Source: Paenibacillus peoriae KCTC 3763
GTDB taxonomy: Bacteria; Bacillota; Bacilli; Paenibacillales; Paenibacillaceae
Assembly: GCF_000236805.1 (NCBI RefSeq)
Contig: NZ_AGFX01000020.1
Span: 1-64,000, forward strand
Direction of reading: 5' to 3'
DNA length: 64,000 nt
Part shown: piece after piece, positions 37,629 to 46,400 of the stretch
Layout: the number at the start of each line of letters is the position of its first letter
Numbering within the stretch: the first letter of the stretch is position 1
The notes under the pieces: generated by a model
What the model was told of the DNA's origin: nothing
The model's database searches: none
Seen by the model: the letters and a program-made list of their open reading frames with translations, nothing else
Program-made: the position numbers and the translations under genes

Positions 37629-38807
37629 ATGAACGCTGCTGAATTAAAGAAACATTTTATTGAAAAATATGGTGAAAGCAGTCATGAACTGCGGATATTT
37701 CATGCACCTGGGAGGGTCAATCTGATTGGGGAGCATATCGATTATAATGGTGGCTATGTACTCCCGGCTGCGCTGGAATTCGGAACGACCCTGATCCTTC
37801 GTGCGCGTAATGATGATGAGATTCATTTTGCTTCGACAAATCTTTCGTATGAAGTATCCATCCCACGCGGAGAGATAGGTAAAAACAAAACCGATGAGTG
37901 GGTGGACTATCCGGTGGGTGTGCTGGTGGAGCTGGCTGAAAAGGGAGTTTATCCGTCCAGCGGATACGACCTGCTCTATCATGGAGAAATACCGAACGGT
38001 GCCGGATTATCCTCCTCTGCCTCCATTGAGGTGGTGACAGGATACGCGTTCCTCACGATCGAAAAACAAGAAACAGATACCGTCGAAATTGCTTTGTTGT
38101 CCCAGCGGGCCGAAAACAATTACGTTGGCGTCAACTGCGGTATTATGGACCAGTTCGCTGTCGCGAACGGAGCGGCTGATCATGCCATTCTGCTGATGTG
38201 CGATACGCTGGAGTACCGTAAAGTGCCCTTCCGTACCGGTGCCTATAAGCTGGTAATCGGCAATACGAACAAACGCCGCGGATTGGTGGATTCAGCTTAT
38301 AACGAGCGCCGCAGCCAATGTACCGAAGCGTTGTCCATTTTGCAGCAGCAGGAGCCGACATTGGAATACCTCGCTCAGCTGGATGAGACCCGTTTTGGCG
38401 AGCTTCAGCATCATATAGCGGATGAAACGGTGCGCCGCCGGGCACAGCATGTGGTAGAGGAAAATGCGCGTGTGCTGGCCTCTGTCGATGCTCTTGCGGC
38501 CAATGATCTCGCAGCTTTTGGTCAGCTGATGAACGCTTCGCACGATTCATTGCGCGATTTGTATGAAGTGAGCTGTACGGAGCTGGATGTCATGGTCGAG
38601 GAAGCACGACGTATTTCCGGTACGCTAGGTGCTCGTATGACGGGAGCCGGATTTGGAGGTTGTACGGTTTCATTAGTTCATGAAGATGATGTGGAACGTT
38701 TTGTAAAGGAAGTCGGCGAAGCTTATCAGACCCGGACAGGGCTGGAAGCCAGCTTTTATGTATGTAAAGCGGGAGACGGAGTTAAAGAACTGAAGGAGGA
38801 CGAATAA
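37629..38807 (+). CDS. galK: Galactokinase
   Basis: A 392-residue GHMP kinase that makes galactose 1-phosphate, first step of the Leloir pathway. Signature PGRVNLIGEHIDYNGG, ATP motif GAGLSSSASIEV, and C-terminal GAGFGGCTVSLV. Start at 37629 chosen for GAGGTGG eight bases upstream; the frame opens earlier with a GTG that lacks a site. First gene of galK-galE-galT; galE follows after one base. Confidence 0.97.
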   Translation: MNAAELKKHFIEKYGESSHELRIFHAPGRVNLIGEHIDYNGGYVLPAALEFGTTLILRARNDDEIHFASTNLSYEVSIPRGEIGKNKTDEWVDYPVGVLVELAEKGVYPSSGYDLLYHGEIPNGAGLSSSASIEVVTGYAFLTIEKQETDTVEIALLSQRAENNYVGVNCGIMDQFAVANGAADHAILLMCDTLEYRKVPFRTGAYKLVIGNTNKRRGLVDSAYNERRSQCTEALSILQQQEPTLEYLAQLDETRFGELQHHIADETVRRRAQHVVEENARVLASVDALAANDLAAFGQLMNASHDSLRDLYEVSCTELDVMVEEARRISGTLGARMTGAGFGGCTVSLVHEDDVERFVKEVGEAYQTRTGLEASFYVCKAGDGVKELKEDE

Positions 38808-38808
38808 C

Positions 38809-39798
38809 ATGGCGATTTTGGTCACAGGCGGAGCGGGATATATTGGTTCACATACGGTAGCAGAGCTGTTGGATCGCGGGGAAGAAGTGGTTGTGCTGGA
38901 CAATTTGCAGACCGGGCACAAGGCAGCGCTGCTTGGGGGCAAGCTGTATGAAGGGGATTTGAGAGATAAAGAATTGCTGTCCAAATTGTTTTCCGAAAAT
39001 AGCATTGACGCAGTTATCCATTTCGCAGCCAACTCGCTGGTTGGGGAAAGTATGCAAAATCCCGGCAAATATTATGACAACAACGTGTTCGGCACGTTGA
39101 GCTTGCTGGAGGCTATGAAGGATGCTGGCGTGCGCCGAATCGTGTTTTCCTCCACGGCGGCAACCTATGGCGAACCGGAAAAGGTGCCGATTGAAGAGGG
39201 TGACCGTACAGAGCCAACGAACGTGTATGGTGAAACGAAGCTGATGATGGAGCGCATGATGTCGTGGTTTGATAAAGTTTTGGGCATTAAGTACGTGTCC
39301 TTGCGGTATTTTAATGCGGCTGGCGCACATGAGAGCGGCAAGATCGGTGAAGACCACCGTCCAGAGAGCCATCTGATCCCATTGGTACTCCAAACAGCAC
39401 TGAAACAGCGTCCACACATCTCCGTGTTTGGTGATGATTATGCGACACCGGACGGGACGTGCATCCGTGATTATATTCACGTAAGCGATCTGGCAGATGC
39501 TCATATGCGTGCAGTAACCTATTTGCGCGAAGGCAATGACAGCAATGTATTCAATCTGGGCAATGGGCAGGGCTTCTCAGTGAAGGAAGTCATTGAGACG
39601 GCGCGCAAGGTCACCGGGCTTGATATTCCTGTTGTTGCAGAACCACGCCGCGCGGGTGATCCTGCGGTATTGGTTGCATCTTCTGACAAGGCTCGTTCCG
39701 TGCTCGGCTGGAGTCCGAAGCGGACCCAACTGGAGGATATTATTAGTGGAGCATGGGGCTGGCATCAGTCGCATCCCCAGGGCTACGGCGACGAATAG
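38809..39798 (+). CDS. galE: UDP-glucose 4-epimerase
   Basis: A 329-residue extended short-chain dehydrogenase interconverting UDP-galactose and UDP-glucose. Rossmann motif GGAGYIGSH at residues 7-15, catalytic Ser in FSSTAATYG, and Tyr/Lys in NVYGETK (YxxxK). Also RYFNAAGA and GDDYATPDGTCIRDYIH, typical of GalE. GAAGGAGG precedes the ATG within the end of galK. Second gene of the gal operon. Confidence 0.97.
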   Translation: MAILVTGGAGYIGSHTVAELLDRGEEVVVLDNLQTGHKAALLGGKLYEGDLRDKELLSKLFSENSIDAVIHFAANSLVGESMQNPGKYYDNNVFGTLSLLEAMKDAGVRRIVFSSTAATYGEPEKVPIEEGDRTEPTNVYGETKLMMERMMSWFDKVLGIKYVSLRYFNAAGAHESGKIGEDHRPESHLIPLVLQTALKQRPHISVFGDDYATPDGTCIRDYIHVSDLADAHMRAVTYLREGNDSNVFNLGNGQGFSVKEVIETARKVTGLDIPVVAEPRRAGDPAVLVASSDKARSVLGWSPKRTQLEDIISGAWGWHQSHPQGYGDE

Positions 39799-39815
39799 AC
39801 AGGAGACGATGACAT

Positions 39816-41459
39816 ATGAGTGAAAGTCAATCCGCAGCTAAGAACCAAGATGGGGAGCATAGCCGTCACCTGGCTCATAATATCGACGAAACTGCGCAGC
39901 AAGCAGCTTTATATGCGGTGGAGCAATTGGTTGCATTCGCGCAAAAACGGGGCTTGATCAGTCCGCAAGATATAGATTACAGCCGTAATTTGCTACTGGA
40001 GCAATTCAGGTTCTCCGAGCCTTATTCAGGTGGGGAGGCAGGGGGCATTACTGCCCCCGAAGTTCTCCAGCCTGTGCTCAATATATTGATTGATTATGGC
40101 TTTGCCACAGGACTTATCCCTGAAAATACAGATACGTATCGTGATTTGCTGGACTCCAAAATCATGGGCTTGCTGATGGCGAGACCTTCTGAGGTCGTCC
40201 GTGACTTTCAGCAAACGGAAGCTGAACGTGGCATAGAGGCGGCGACCGATGCTTTTTATAAGCTGTGTATCGACTCGAACTACATTCGAATGGATCGAGT
40301 TTCCAGCAATGTGTACTGGAATCAGCCGACAGCATACGGAGATATGGAAATTACGATTAATTTGTCCAAGCCGGAAAAAAGTCCAAAGGAAATTGCGATG
40401 GCGAAGCTTCTTCCACCGCCGGTGTATCCCAAATGTCAATTATGCCGTGAAAACGTCGGATATGCCGGCAGGGTAAATCATCCGTCCCGCCAAAATTTGC
40501 GCATCATTCCGTTGGAATTAAACGGGGAGCCGTGGTTTTTTCAATACTCACCTTATGTGTACTACAACGAGCATTGCATCGTGTTCCATCATGATCACGT
40601 GCCAATGAAGCTGACAAAGGACACGCTGCGGCGGTTACTGGCCTTTACGAAAGCGTTTCCGCATTATTTTATCGGTTCCAATGCGGATCTGCCGATTGTC
40701 GGGGGATCGATCCTGACCCATGATCATTTTCAAGGCGGGCGCCATACATTCCCGATTGAAAAAGCAGGTGTGGACGGCGTGTACCATAATAAAACGTTTC
40801 CGCAGGTTACGGCAGGCATCGTGAACTGGCCCATGTCGGTGATCCGCTTTACGTCAACGGATGCCGAGGAGTTGTTGGAGGCAGGAAATGCTGCTTTTGA
40901 AGCCTGGAAAGCTTACAACGATCCTGCAGCCGATGTCCTCTCTCATACAGAGCAGGAGGGGGAAACGGTTCCGCATAACACAGTGACACCGATTGTGCGC
41001 CGGGATGCCGAAGGAAGGTTCCAGATGGATCTGGTGCTGCGCAACAACCGAACAAGTGATGAATACCCGGAAGGTATTTTTCATCCCCACCGCGAGATGC
41101 ACCACATCAAAAAGGAAAATATCGGTCTGATCGAAGTGATGGGACTTGCCATATTACCGGGGCGGCTTAAGGAAGAACTGGATGGAATTGCAGATATTTT
41201 GTGCGGGAACGATGAGTTGGCTGCTGTCATGCAGGAGGAAGGACATCCGCTGTTCAAGCATGCAGACTGGATTGCTCAGTTAAAAACCCGATTTGGTCGC
41301 TTGTCTGACAAGGAGACGGCTGTCCATACCGTGCAAAATGAAGTTGGGCTGAAATTCAGCGAAATCCTGGAGCATGCAGGAGTGTATAAACGAAATCCGT
41401 CCGGTCAGCAGGCCTTTAGCCGTTTTATGCAACAATTGGGATATACCCTGGGAGAATAA
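39816..41459 (+). CDS. galT: Galactose-1-phosphate uridylyltransferase, class II
   Basis: A 547-residue enzyme exchanging UMP between UDP-glucose and galactose 1-phosphate. It is the long Firmicute form (class II), not the short HxHxQ enterobacterial form: CQLCRENVGYAGR, YVYYNEHCIVFHHDHVPM, and GGSILTHDHFQGGRH hold the conserved histidines. The first 30 residues are hydrophilic and variable, adding to the usual ~500. AGGAGA precedes the ATG. Last gene of the gal operon; a terminator follows. Confidence 0.95.
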   Translation: MSESQSAAKNQDGEHSRHLAHNIDETAQQAALYAVEQLVAFAQKRGLISPQDIDYSRNLLLEQFRFSEPYSGGEAGGITAPEVLQPVLNILIDYGFATGLIPENTDTYRDLLDSKIMGLLMARPSEVVRDFQQTEAERGIEAATDAFYKLCIDSNYIRMDRVSSNVYWNQPTAYGDMEITINLSKPEKSPKEIAMAKLLPPPVYPKCQLCRENVGYAGRVNHPSRQNLRIIPLELNGEPWFFQYSPYVYYNEHCIVFHHDHVPMKLTKDTLRRLLAFTKAFPHYFIGSNADLPIVGGSILTHDHFQGGRHTFPIEKAGVDGVYHNKTFPQVTAGIVNWPMSVIRFTSTDAEELLEAGNAAFEAWKAYNDPAADVLSHTEQEGETVPHNTVTPIVRRDAEGRFQMDLVLRNNRTSDEYPEGIFHPHREMHHIKKENIGLIEVMGLAILPGRLKEELDGIADILCGNDELAAVMQEEGHPLFKHADWIAQLKTRFGRLSDKETAVHTVQNEVGLKFSEILEHAGVYKRNPSGQQAFSRFMQQLGYTLGE

Positions 41460-41514
41460 AATCAATTGCACGACGCATAATACATTACGAGAACCCTCCC
41501 AAGATATGACATGG

Positions 41515-41548
41515 AACCATGCTCCTTTACGGAGTGTGGTTTTTTTTC
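41515..41548 (+). terminator. Terminator of the gal operon
   Basis: AACCATGCTCC pairs with GGAGTGTGGTT around a TTTAC loop and leads into T8. Confidence 0.85.
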
Positions 41549-41564
41549 TGAAAAGAATGCTGAT

Positions 41565-41593
41565 TTGTTTCCTGTAACTGATAAGGTTATAAT
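41565..41593 (+). promoter_or_regulatory. Promoter of the iron alcohol dehydrogenase gene
   Basis: TTGTTT (41565-41570), 17-base spacer, TATAAT (41588-41593). Confidence 0.65.
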
Positions 41594-41644
41594 AGAGAGG
41601 TTTCTTAACATAAAACTTTAAAAAATTGGAGGCGAGCGTTTGCG

Positions 41645-42808
41645 ATGAAAGCATTTGAATTCTATAATCCGACACAATTGATCTTCGGTAAAGGGCAATT
41701 GGAAGCTCTCAAGCGTGAAGTTCCCAAATATGGTAAACGTGTATTGCTTGTATATGGCGGCGGCAGTATTAAGCGCAGCGGCTTGTATGATAATGTAATA
41801 AGCTTGCTTGGTGAAATTGGCGCAGAGGTAACGGAACTGGCAGGTGTAGAACCCAATCCTCGCTTGTCCACCGTACATAAAGGCGTGGAATTGTGTAAAA
41901 CACATCAAATCGATCTCGTATTGGCTGTGGGCGGCGGTAGTGTGCTGGATTGCTCCAAGGCCATCGCGGTCGGCGCAAAATACGATGGCGACATGTGGGA
42001 TTTTGCGGAGCGCAAAGCGACGGCAAAGGCGGCCTTGCCATTAGGTACAGTGCTGACGATGGCAGCAACCGGTTCCGAAATGAACGCAGGTTCTGTCATT
42101 ACGAATGAAAAAACACAGGAGAAATTGGGATGGGGCAGCGTATATGCGTTCCCTGCGTTTTCCATTCTCGATCCGGTGAACACGTACTCTCTGCCACGAG
42201 ATCAAACCGTTTACGGAATGGTGGATATGATGTCACATACGCTGGAGCATTATTTCCATTTGGAATCCAATACGCCGGTTCAACTGGGCTGGTGTGAGAC
42301 GCTTTTGCGTACGGTTATTGATGCTGCTCCGGGTCTGGTTGACGATCTGGAGAACTACGAGTTGCGTGAAACGATCATGTATTGTGGTACGATGGCGCTA
42401 AACGGCTTCCTGAACATGGGGCTGACAGGTGACTGGGCTACTCATAATATTGAGCATGCTGTGTCTGCTGTGTATGATATTCCGCATGGCGGAGGACTGG
42501 CTATTCTGTTCCCGAATTGGATGAAGCATAATCTGCATGTGAAGCCTGAACGCTTCAAGCAACTGGCTGTGAATGTATTCCATGTGAACCCGGAAGGCAA
42601 GAGTGATGAAGAAGTAGCGTTGGAAGGTATTCAGGCCTTGCGTAATTTCTGGAACTCGATTGGTGCGCCAAGCCGTCTGGCAGATTACGATATCGATGCT
42701 TCCAAGATCGATGTTATGGCGGATAAAGCTGTGAAATTTGGAGCTTTCGGTGGCTTTAACAAGCTCAATCGTGAAGATGTAGTGGAAATTTACAACGCTT
42801 CCCTGTAA
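41645..42808 (+). CDS. Iron-containing alcohol dehydrogenase (YugJ/YugK, butanol dehydrogenase type)
   Basis: A 387-residue group III dehydrogenase. NAD(P)-binding GGGS ([13 protein letters not shown] and [16 protein letters not shown]). Metal ligands Asp and His in [12 protein letters not shown] and [20 protein letters not shown]. The closest named relatives are NADPH-dependent butanol dehydrogenases and YugJ/YugK, which reduce aldehydes. GGAGGCGAG precedes the ATG. Monocistronic, with its own promoter and a long hairpin terminator. Confidence 0.93.
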   Translation: MKAFEFYNPTQLIFGKGQLEALKREVPKYGKRVLLVYGGGSIKRSGLYDNVISLLGEIGAEVTELAGVEPNPRLSTVHKGVELCKTHQIDLVLAVGGGSVLDCSKAIAVGAKYDGDMWDFAERKATAKAALPLGTVLTMAATGSEMNAGSVITNEKTQEKLGWGSVYAFPAFSILDPVNTYSLPRDQTVYGMVDMMSHTLEHYFHLESNTPVQLGWCETLLRTVIDAAPGLVDDLENYELRETIMYCGTMALNGFLNMGLTGDWATHNIEHAVSAVYDIPHGGGLAILFPNWMKHNLHVKPERFKQLAVNVFHVNPEGKSDEEVALEGIQALRNFWNSIGAPSRLADYDIDASKIDVMADKAVKFGAFGGFNKLNREDVVEIYNASL

Positions 42809-42826
42809 CTCGGTTTCGGATCACTT

Positions 42827-42869
42827 CAAGCACGTTTATACGTCATTTGACGTAGAAACGTGCTTTTTT
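42827..42869 (+). terminator. Terminator after the iron alcohol dehydrogenase gene
   Basis: AAGCACGTTT pairs with AAACGTGCTT (G/A interruption), with an inner TACGTC / GACGTA stem, then T6. Confidence 0.93.
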
Positions 42870-42898
42870 GGGTTTTATGAGATATGGGAGGAAAATTT

Positions 42899-42924
42899 TG
42901 AAACTTTTTCAGGTTGAATACGTA
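42899..42924 (+). promoter_or_regulatory. Sigma-W-type ECF promoter of nfeD-floT
   Basis: TGAAAC (42899-42904), exactly 16 bases, then CGTA (42921-42924): the full consensus of sigma-W promoters. It lies 56 bases before the nfeD start. The B. subtilis yuaF-floT operon is likewise under sigma-W, part of the envelope-stress response. Confidence 0.85.
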
Positions 42925-42979
42925 AACATAGTTATAGGCTGGAAACCAGACTGAAAAGGTGCATGGAAGGAGGAGTCGC

Positions 42980-43498
42980 ATGGAAACCATATTTTGGTGG
43001 TTATTGGCAGGGGGCGCTATCTTTACGGTGGTCAGTGTGCTGATCGGGGATGTACTCGGTAGTTGGCTGGATGGGGCGTTGGAGCTGCCGGGCCTTGACT
43101 GGTTCAGACCTGTCGTTTTGCTTGGAGCCATGACTGCTTTTGGCGGGGCTGGTGTACTATTGACGAAATATACAGGGCTAAGCACGGGCTGGGTCGTTGT
43201 GCTTGCTTTTTGTGTTGCATTTATCATTGGAGTACTCGTGTTTTTTGCGTTTATCAAGCCAATGGCGAACTCAGAGGTATCCAGCGGCTTCTCTATGCGT
43301 GAGCTGACTGGCAGGATCGGTGAGGTCACCATTCCGGTACCGGAGGTTGGTTACGGGGAGGTTATGATCCGCTTTGGTGCAAGCAACACCATACATACGG
43401 CATCGAGCTTTGATCACAAGCCGCTGGCTGCGGGGACCCGTATTGTCGTGGTTGAGGTCGCAGAGGGCGTCGTCCGTGTAGCATACCTGGACACATAG
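42980..43498 (+). CDS. NfeD-like membrane protein (YuaF type)
   Basis: A 172-residue protein with three membrane helices (about 4-26, 45-68, 76-100) and a C-terminal cytoplasmic OB-fold domain (ELTGRIGEVTIPVPEVGYGE, VVVEVAEGVVRVAYL). Short NfeD proteins are coupled to flotillins in membrane microdomains. The start at 42980 is set by GGAAGGAGGAG. The flotillin gene follows after 39 bases. Envelope-stress induction is inferred from the sigma-W-type promoter. Confidence 0.9.
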   Translation: METIFWWLLAGGAIFTVVSVLIGDVLGSWLDGALELPGLDWFRPVVLLGAMTAFGGAGVLLTKYTGLSTGWVVVLAFCVAFIIGVLVFFAFIKPMANSEVSSGFSMRELTGRIGEVTIPVPEVGYGEVMIRFGASNTIHTASSFDHKPLAAGTRIVVVEVAEGVVRVAYLDT

Positions 43499-43537
43499 AC
43501 GGCGCATTCGCTTAACTTGAAGGGAGCGTGAACGGGA

Positions 43538-45088
43538 GTGTCAAGTTTGCAGGATGTTGTACTGGTCCCTGGGATTGTTGTCATCGTTATTGTCATATTA
43601 GGGATCGCTTTTTGGGCCCGCTACAAAACAGTAGGACCGGATGAAGGGATGATCGTGACAGGTTCTTTTCTGGGAAGCAAAAATATTTCCGAGGATGAAT
43701 CCGGCCGTAAAATTAAAATTGTGCGTGGTGGAGGGGCCTTTATTTGGCCTATTTTTCAGCAATCCGAATTTATTTCTCTCTTGTCCCACAAACTCGATGT
43801 AACCACACCGGAAGTATATACGGAGCAAGGGGTTCCGGTGATTGCTGACGGTGTAGCAATTATTAAGGTCGGCAGTTCCATTGAGGATGTGGCGACAGCA
43901 GCGGAGCAATTCATCGGCAAGCCGCTGGAGGCTCTGAGGGGAGAGGCGCAGGAAGTGCTGGAAGGGCATTTGCGTGCGATCCTCGGCTCGATGACAGTGG
44001 AGGAAGTGTACCGTAATCGGGACCGATTCGCCCAGGAAGTACAGGGCGTAGCTGCTCGCGATCTGAAAAAGATGGGGCTGCAAATTGTGTCATTCACCAT
44101 CAAGGATGTGCGTGACAAACATGGATATCTGGATGCGCTCGGTAAACCGAGAATTGCTGCTGTAAAACGGGATGCAGAAATTGCGGAAGCCGAGGCTGTG
44201 CGGGATGCCCGGATTCAGAAGGCGCGTGCAGAGCAGGAAGGCCAGAAGGCAGAGCTGCTGCGGGACACGAATATTGCCGAGGCAGCCAAGGAGAAGGAGC
44301 TGAAAGTGGCTGCGTTTAAGAAAGAGCAGGATACAGCCAAGGCTGACGCTGATCAGGCTTATCATATTCAGGAGGCTCGTGCCAAGCAAACTGCTGTTGA
44401 GGAGCAGATGAAGGTTGAACTGGTCCGCAAGGAGCGGGAGATTGATCTTCAAACCAAGGAAATTCAGGTTCGTGAAAAGCAATATGATGCGGAAGTGAAA
44501 AAGAAGGCGGAAGCCGATCGGTATGCCGTAGAGCAGGCTGCGGAAGCGGACAAATCGCGTAAAATGCGCGAAGCAGAATCATTGCAATACTCGATTGAGA
44601 CACAGGCTAAAGCATCAGCTGAGCAAAAACGCCTGAACGGGCAAGCCGAAGCGGACGCGGAACGTGCGAAGGGTACGGCAGACGCAGACGTCATCCGTTT
44701 GCGTGGTTTGGCAGAAGCGGAGGCCAAGGAAAAATTGGCGGAGGCGTTCCAGAAGTTTGGAGAGGCCGCCGTGCTCGATATTATCGTGAAAATGCTGCCT
44801 GATCTGGCTGGACGTATTGCCGAACCGATTGCGTCTATTGATAAACTGACGGTGGTTGATACAGGCAAAGGGGAAGGAGCAGCACGTGTCAGCAATTATG
44901 TCACAGAGTTGATGTCCACGGCTCCCGAGATGCTTAAGAGTGTATCCGGTATCGATGTGGAGCAGTTAATTAAGGGACTGACCACTGGGAAAAATGGACT
45001 TCATGCTGTATCATCTGCTGAAGAAGCTGATAAGCAGCTGCACATTCATGCCCCGGTTGAGGTAGCTCCAACAACAGATAAAAAATAA
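43538..45088 (+). CDS. floT: Flotillin-like protein FloT (YuaG)
   Basis: A 516-residue scaffold of functional membrane microdomains. N-terminal membrane segment (residues 7-27), SPFH/PHB domain (about 40-215: VRGGGAFIWPIFQQ, QIVSFTIKDVRD), then a long Glu-Ala-rich coiled coil (220-405, with repeated A-E-A-E and K-A-R-A-E units) and a C-terminal oligomerisation part (KFGEAAVLDIIVKMLPDLAGRI). GTG start behind AAGGGAG, 11 bases away. Second gene of nfeD-floT, with a strong terminator after it. Confidence 0.95.
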   Translation: MSSLQDVVLVPGIVVIVIVILGIAFWARYKTVGPDEGMIVTGSFLGSKNISEDESGRKIKIVRGGGAFIWPIFQQSEFISLLSHKLDVTTPEVYTEQGVPVIADGVAIIKVGSSIEDVATAAEQFIGKPLEALRGEAQEVLEGHLRAILGSMTVEEVYRNRDRFAQEVQGVAARDLKKMGLQIVSFTIKDVRDKHGYLDALGKPRIAAVKRDAEIAEAEAVRDARIQKARAEQEGQKAELLRDTNIAEAAKEKELKVAAFKKEQDTAKADADQAYHIQEARAKQTAVEEQMKVELVRKEREIDLQTKEIQVREKQYDAEVKKKAEADRYAVEQAAEADKSRKMREAESLQYSIETQAKASAEQKRLNGQAEADAERAKGTADADVIRLRGLAEAEAKEKLAEAFQKFGEAAVLDIIVKMLPDLAGRIAEPIASIDKLTVVDTGKGEGAARVSNYVTELMSTAPEMLKSVSGIDVEQLIKGLTTGKNGLHAVSSAEEADKQLHIHAPVEVAPTTDKK

Positions 45089-45135
45089 CCGCAAGTCTTC
45101 TGGGAGCAGTTGCTCCTGAACAGAAGCAGAAAGAC

Positions 45136-45188
45136 CGCTTTTCATCACAGCTTTTCCTGGCAATTGTGATGAAAAGCGTTTTCTTTTT
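45136..45188 (+). terminator. Terminator of nfeD-floT
   Basis: CGCTTTTCATCACA (45136-45149) pairs perfectly with TGTGATGAAAAGCG (45165-45178) and leads into TTTTC-T5. Confidence 0.95.
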
Positions 45189-45241
45189 ATTGACCTTTAG
45201 CGGAATATTTGGTACTTTAACGTGGATTCCTCTGAGCAGCA

Positions 45242-45250
45242 TGCTATAAT
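45242..45250 (+). promoter_or_regulatory. Extended -10 promoter of glcT
   Basis: TGC-TATAAT, 38 bases before the glcT GTG. No strong -35. It shows that an upstream in-frame start at 45222 is not used. Confidence 0.6.
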
Positions 45251-45287
45251 TCTTAGGATCAAGGTTCTGATAAAAAGAGGTGCGGAT

Positions 45288-46139
45288 GTGAGCAGCCTAC
45301 AAGTGGCGAAAGCGCTGAATAACAATGTGATTATAGGAATGCATCCCGAACATGATGAGGTTGTCGTGATTGGAAAAGGAATCGGTTTCAATCGCAAAGC
45401 CGGCGATCTTATAACGTTGGATTCAGTTGAAAAATTATTTATATTAAAAAGCCATGAAGAGCAGGAGCAATACAAGCGATTGCTTCCTGAGCTGGATGAA
45501 AAGCTCATTGAGGTCATCGGTGAAGTGCTTCATCTTGTTCAGCTTCAAGCAAAGAAGCCTTTGAATGAGCACATATTAATTGCTTTAACCGACCACATCG
45601 CTTTTTCCATCAACCGTCAGAAACAAGGGATTACGATTCATAATCCGTTTCTGTACGAAACCAGGGAGATCTATCCTCAGGAATACAAGATGGCTGAACA
45701 GGCCGTTTCTTTAATCAGGGATAAGATGGACGTGGATTTGGGGGAAGATGAAATCGGTTTTGTGGCCCTGCATATTTATAGTGCCATGACCAACCAGCAT
45801 ATTTCTGAGGTTAGGAAGGATTCACGTCTGATCGCTGATATGGTTCAGGTAGTCGAGACTACTCTCGATTATCGTATTCCTCTCCTGTCCCTCGATTATT
45901 CCCGCCTGCTGACTCATCTGAGATTTGCCATTGAACGGGTGCGCCGGGGTGAAATTGTGCAGGAGATTTATCGTTTGGACAAGCTTCTGAATGAGGAGTA
46001 TCCGGAAATGTATATGCTGGCCTGGAAGCTCACAAAAATTATGGAGAAAAGGCTTCGTAAGCCTGTGTATCCGGCTGAGGTCAGCTATTTGACGATGCAT
46101 CTGCAGCGATTGTCCCAGCGCAAAGAGCAAGGAGAGTAA
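45288..46139 (+). CDS. glcT: Transcription antiterminator GlcT (BglG family)
   Basis: A 283-residue RNA-binding antiterminator. The N-terminal co-antiterminator domain (residues 1-60; VAKALNNNVIIG, VVVIGKGIGFNRKAGDLI) binds an RNA target. Two PTS regulation domains follow (about 65-170 and 175-283) with the conserved phosphorylatable histidines (LTDHIAFSI, ALHIYSAM, RLLTHLRFAIER, YLTMHLQR). EIIGlc and HPr phosphorylate such sites, linking glucose flow to activity. The start is GTG 45288 behind AGAGGTG. Its target lies in the ptsG leader 95 bases downstream of its stop. Confidence 0.94.
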   Translation: MSSLQVAKALNNNVIIGMHPEHDEVVVIGKGIGFNRKAGDLITLDSVEKLFILKSHEEQEQYKRLLPELDEKLIEVIGEVLHLVQLQAKKPLNEHILIALTDHIAFSINRQKQGITIHNPFLYETREIYPQEYKMAEQAVSLIRDKMDVDLGEDEIGFVALHIYSAMTNQHISEVRKDSRLIADMVQVVETTLDYRIPLLSLDYSRLLTHLRFAIERVRRGEIVQEIYRLDKLLNEEYPEMYMLAWKLTKIMEKRLRKPVYPAEVSYLTMHLQRLSQRKEQGE

Positions 46140-46164
46140 TTATGACCCGGGAAATAAAAAAGTA

Positions 46165-46193
46165 TTGCCTCACTGTTAACAGGGTGCTATAAT
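46165..46193 (+). promoter_or_regulatory. Promoter of ptsG
   Basis: TTGCCT (46165-46170), 17-base spacer ending in TGC, then perfect TATAAT (46188-46193): both an ordinary and an extended -10. Confidence 0.85.
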
Positions 46194-46231
46194 CAACGTT
46201 GTAATGAGCAAGACAACAATTGAACATATTA

Positions 46232-46260
46232 ACGTGTTACTGATTCGATCAGGCATGAGT
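46232..46260 (+). promoter_or_regulatory. RNA antiterminator (RAT) target of GlcT
   Basis: The stretch 46232-46260, with GTTACTGATTCGATCAGG at its centre, looks nearly the same as the B. subtilis ptsG RAT as I remember it. It can form the small asymmetric hairpin (CTGATTCGATCAG). Its 3' end, GGCATGAG, is also the left arm of the following terminator, so GlcT binding and termination exclude each other. Confidence 0.88.
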
Positions 46261-46352
46261 TGTTTTAAGTTATGATTGTTTACAGCCTACCGGGGTAAGC
46301 TATATCCCAAGGTTGTCTTCAAACATACTTAAATCGGCTCATGCCTTTTTTG
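46251..46352 (+). terminator. Leader terminator of ptsG, overlapping the RAT
   Basis: AGGCATGAG (46251-46259) pairs with CTCATGCCT (46338-46346), then T6. The ~78-base middle can fold on its own. Read-through requires GlcT. Confidence 0.85.
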
Positions 46353-46400
46353 TTGTTTTGCCTCTGCATTCTAAATTTTTTAGAGAAGGAAGTGGAACGT

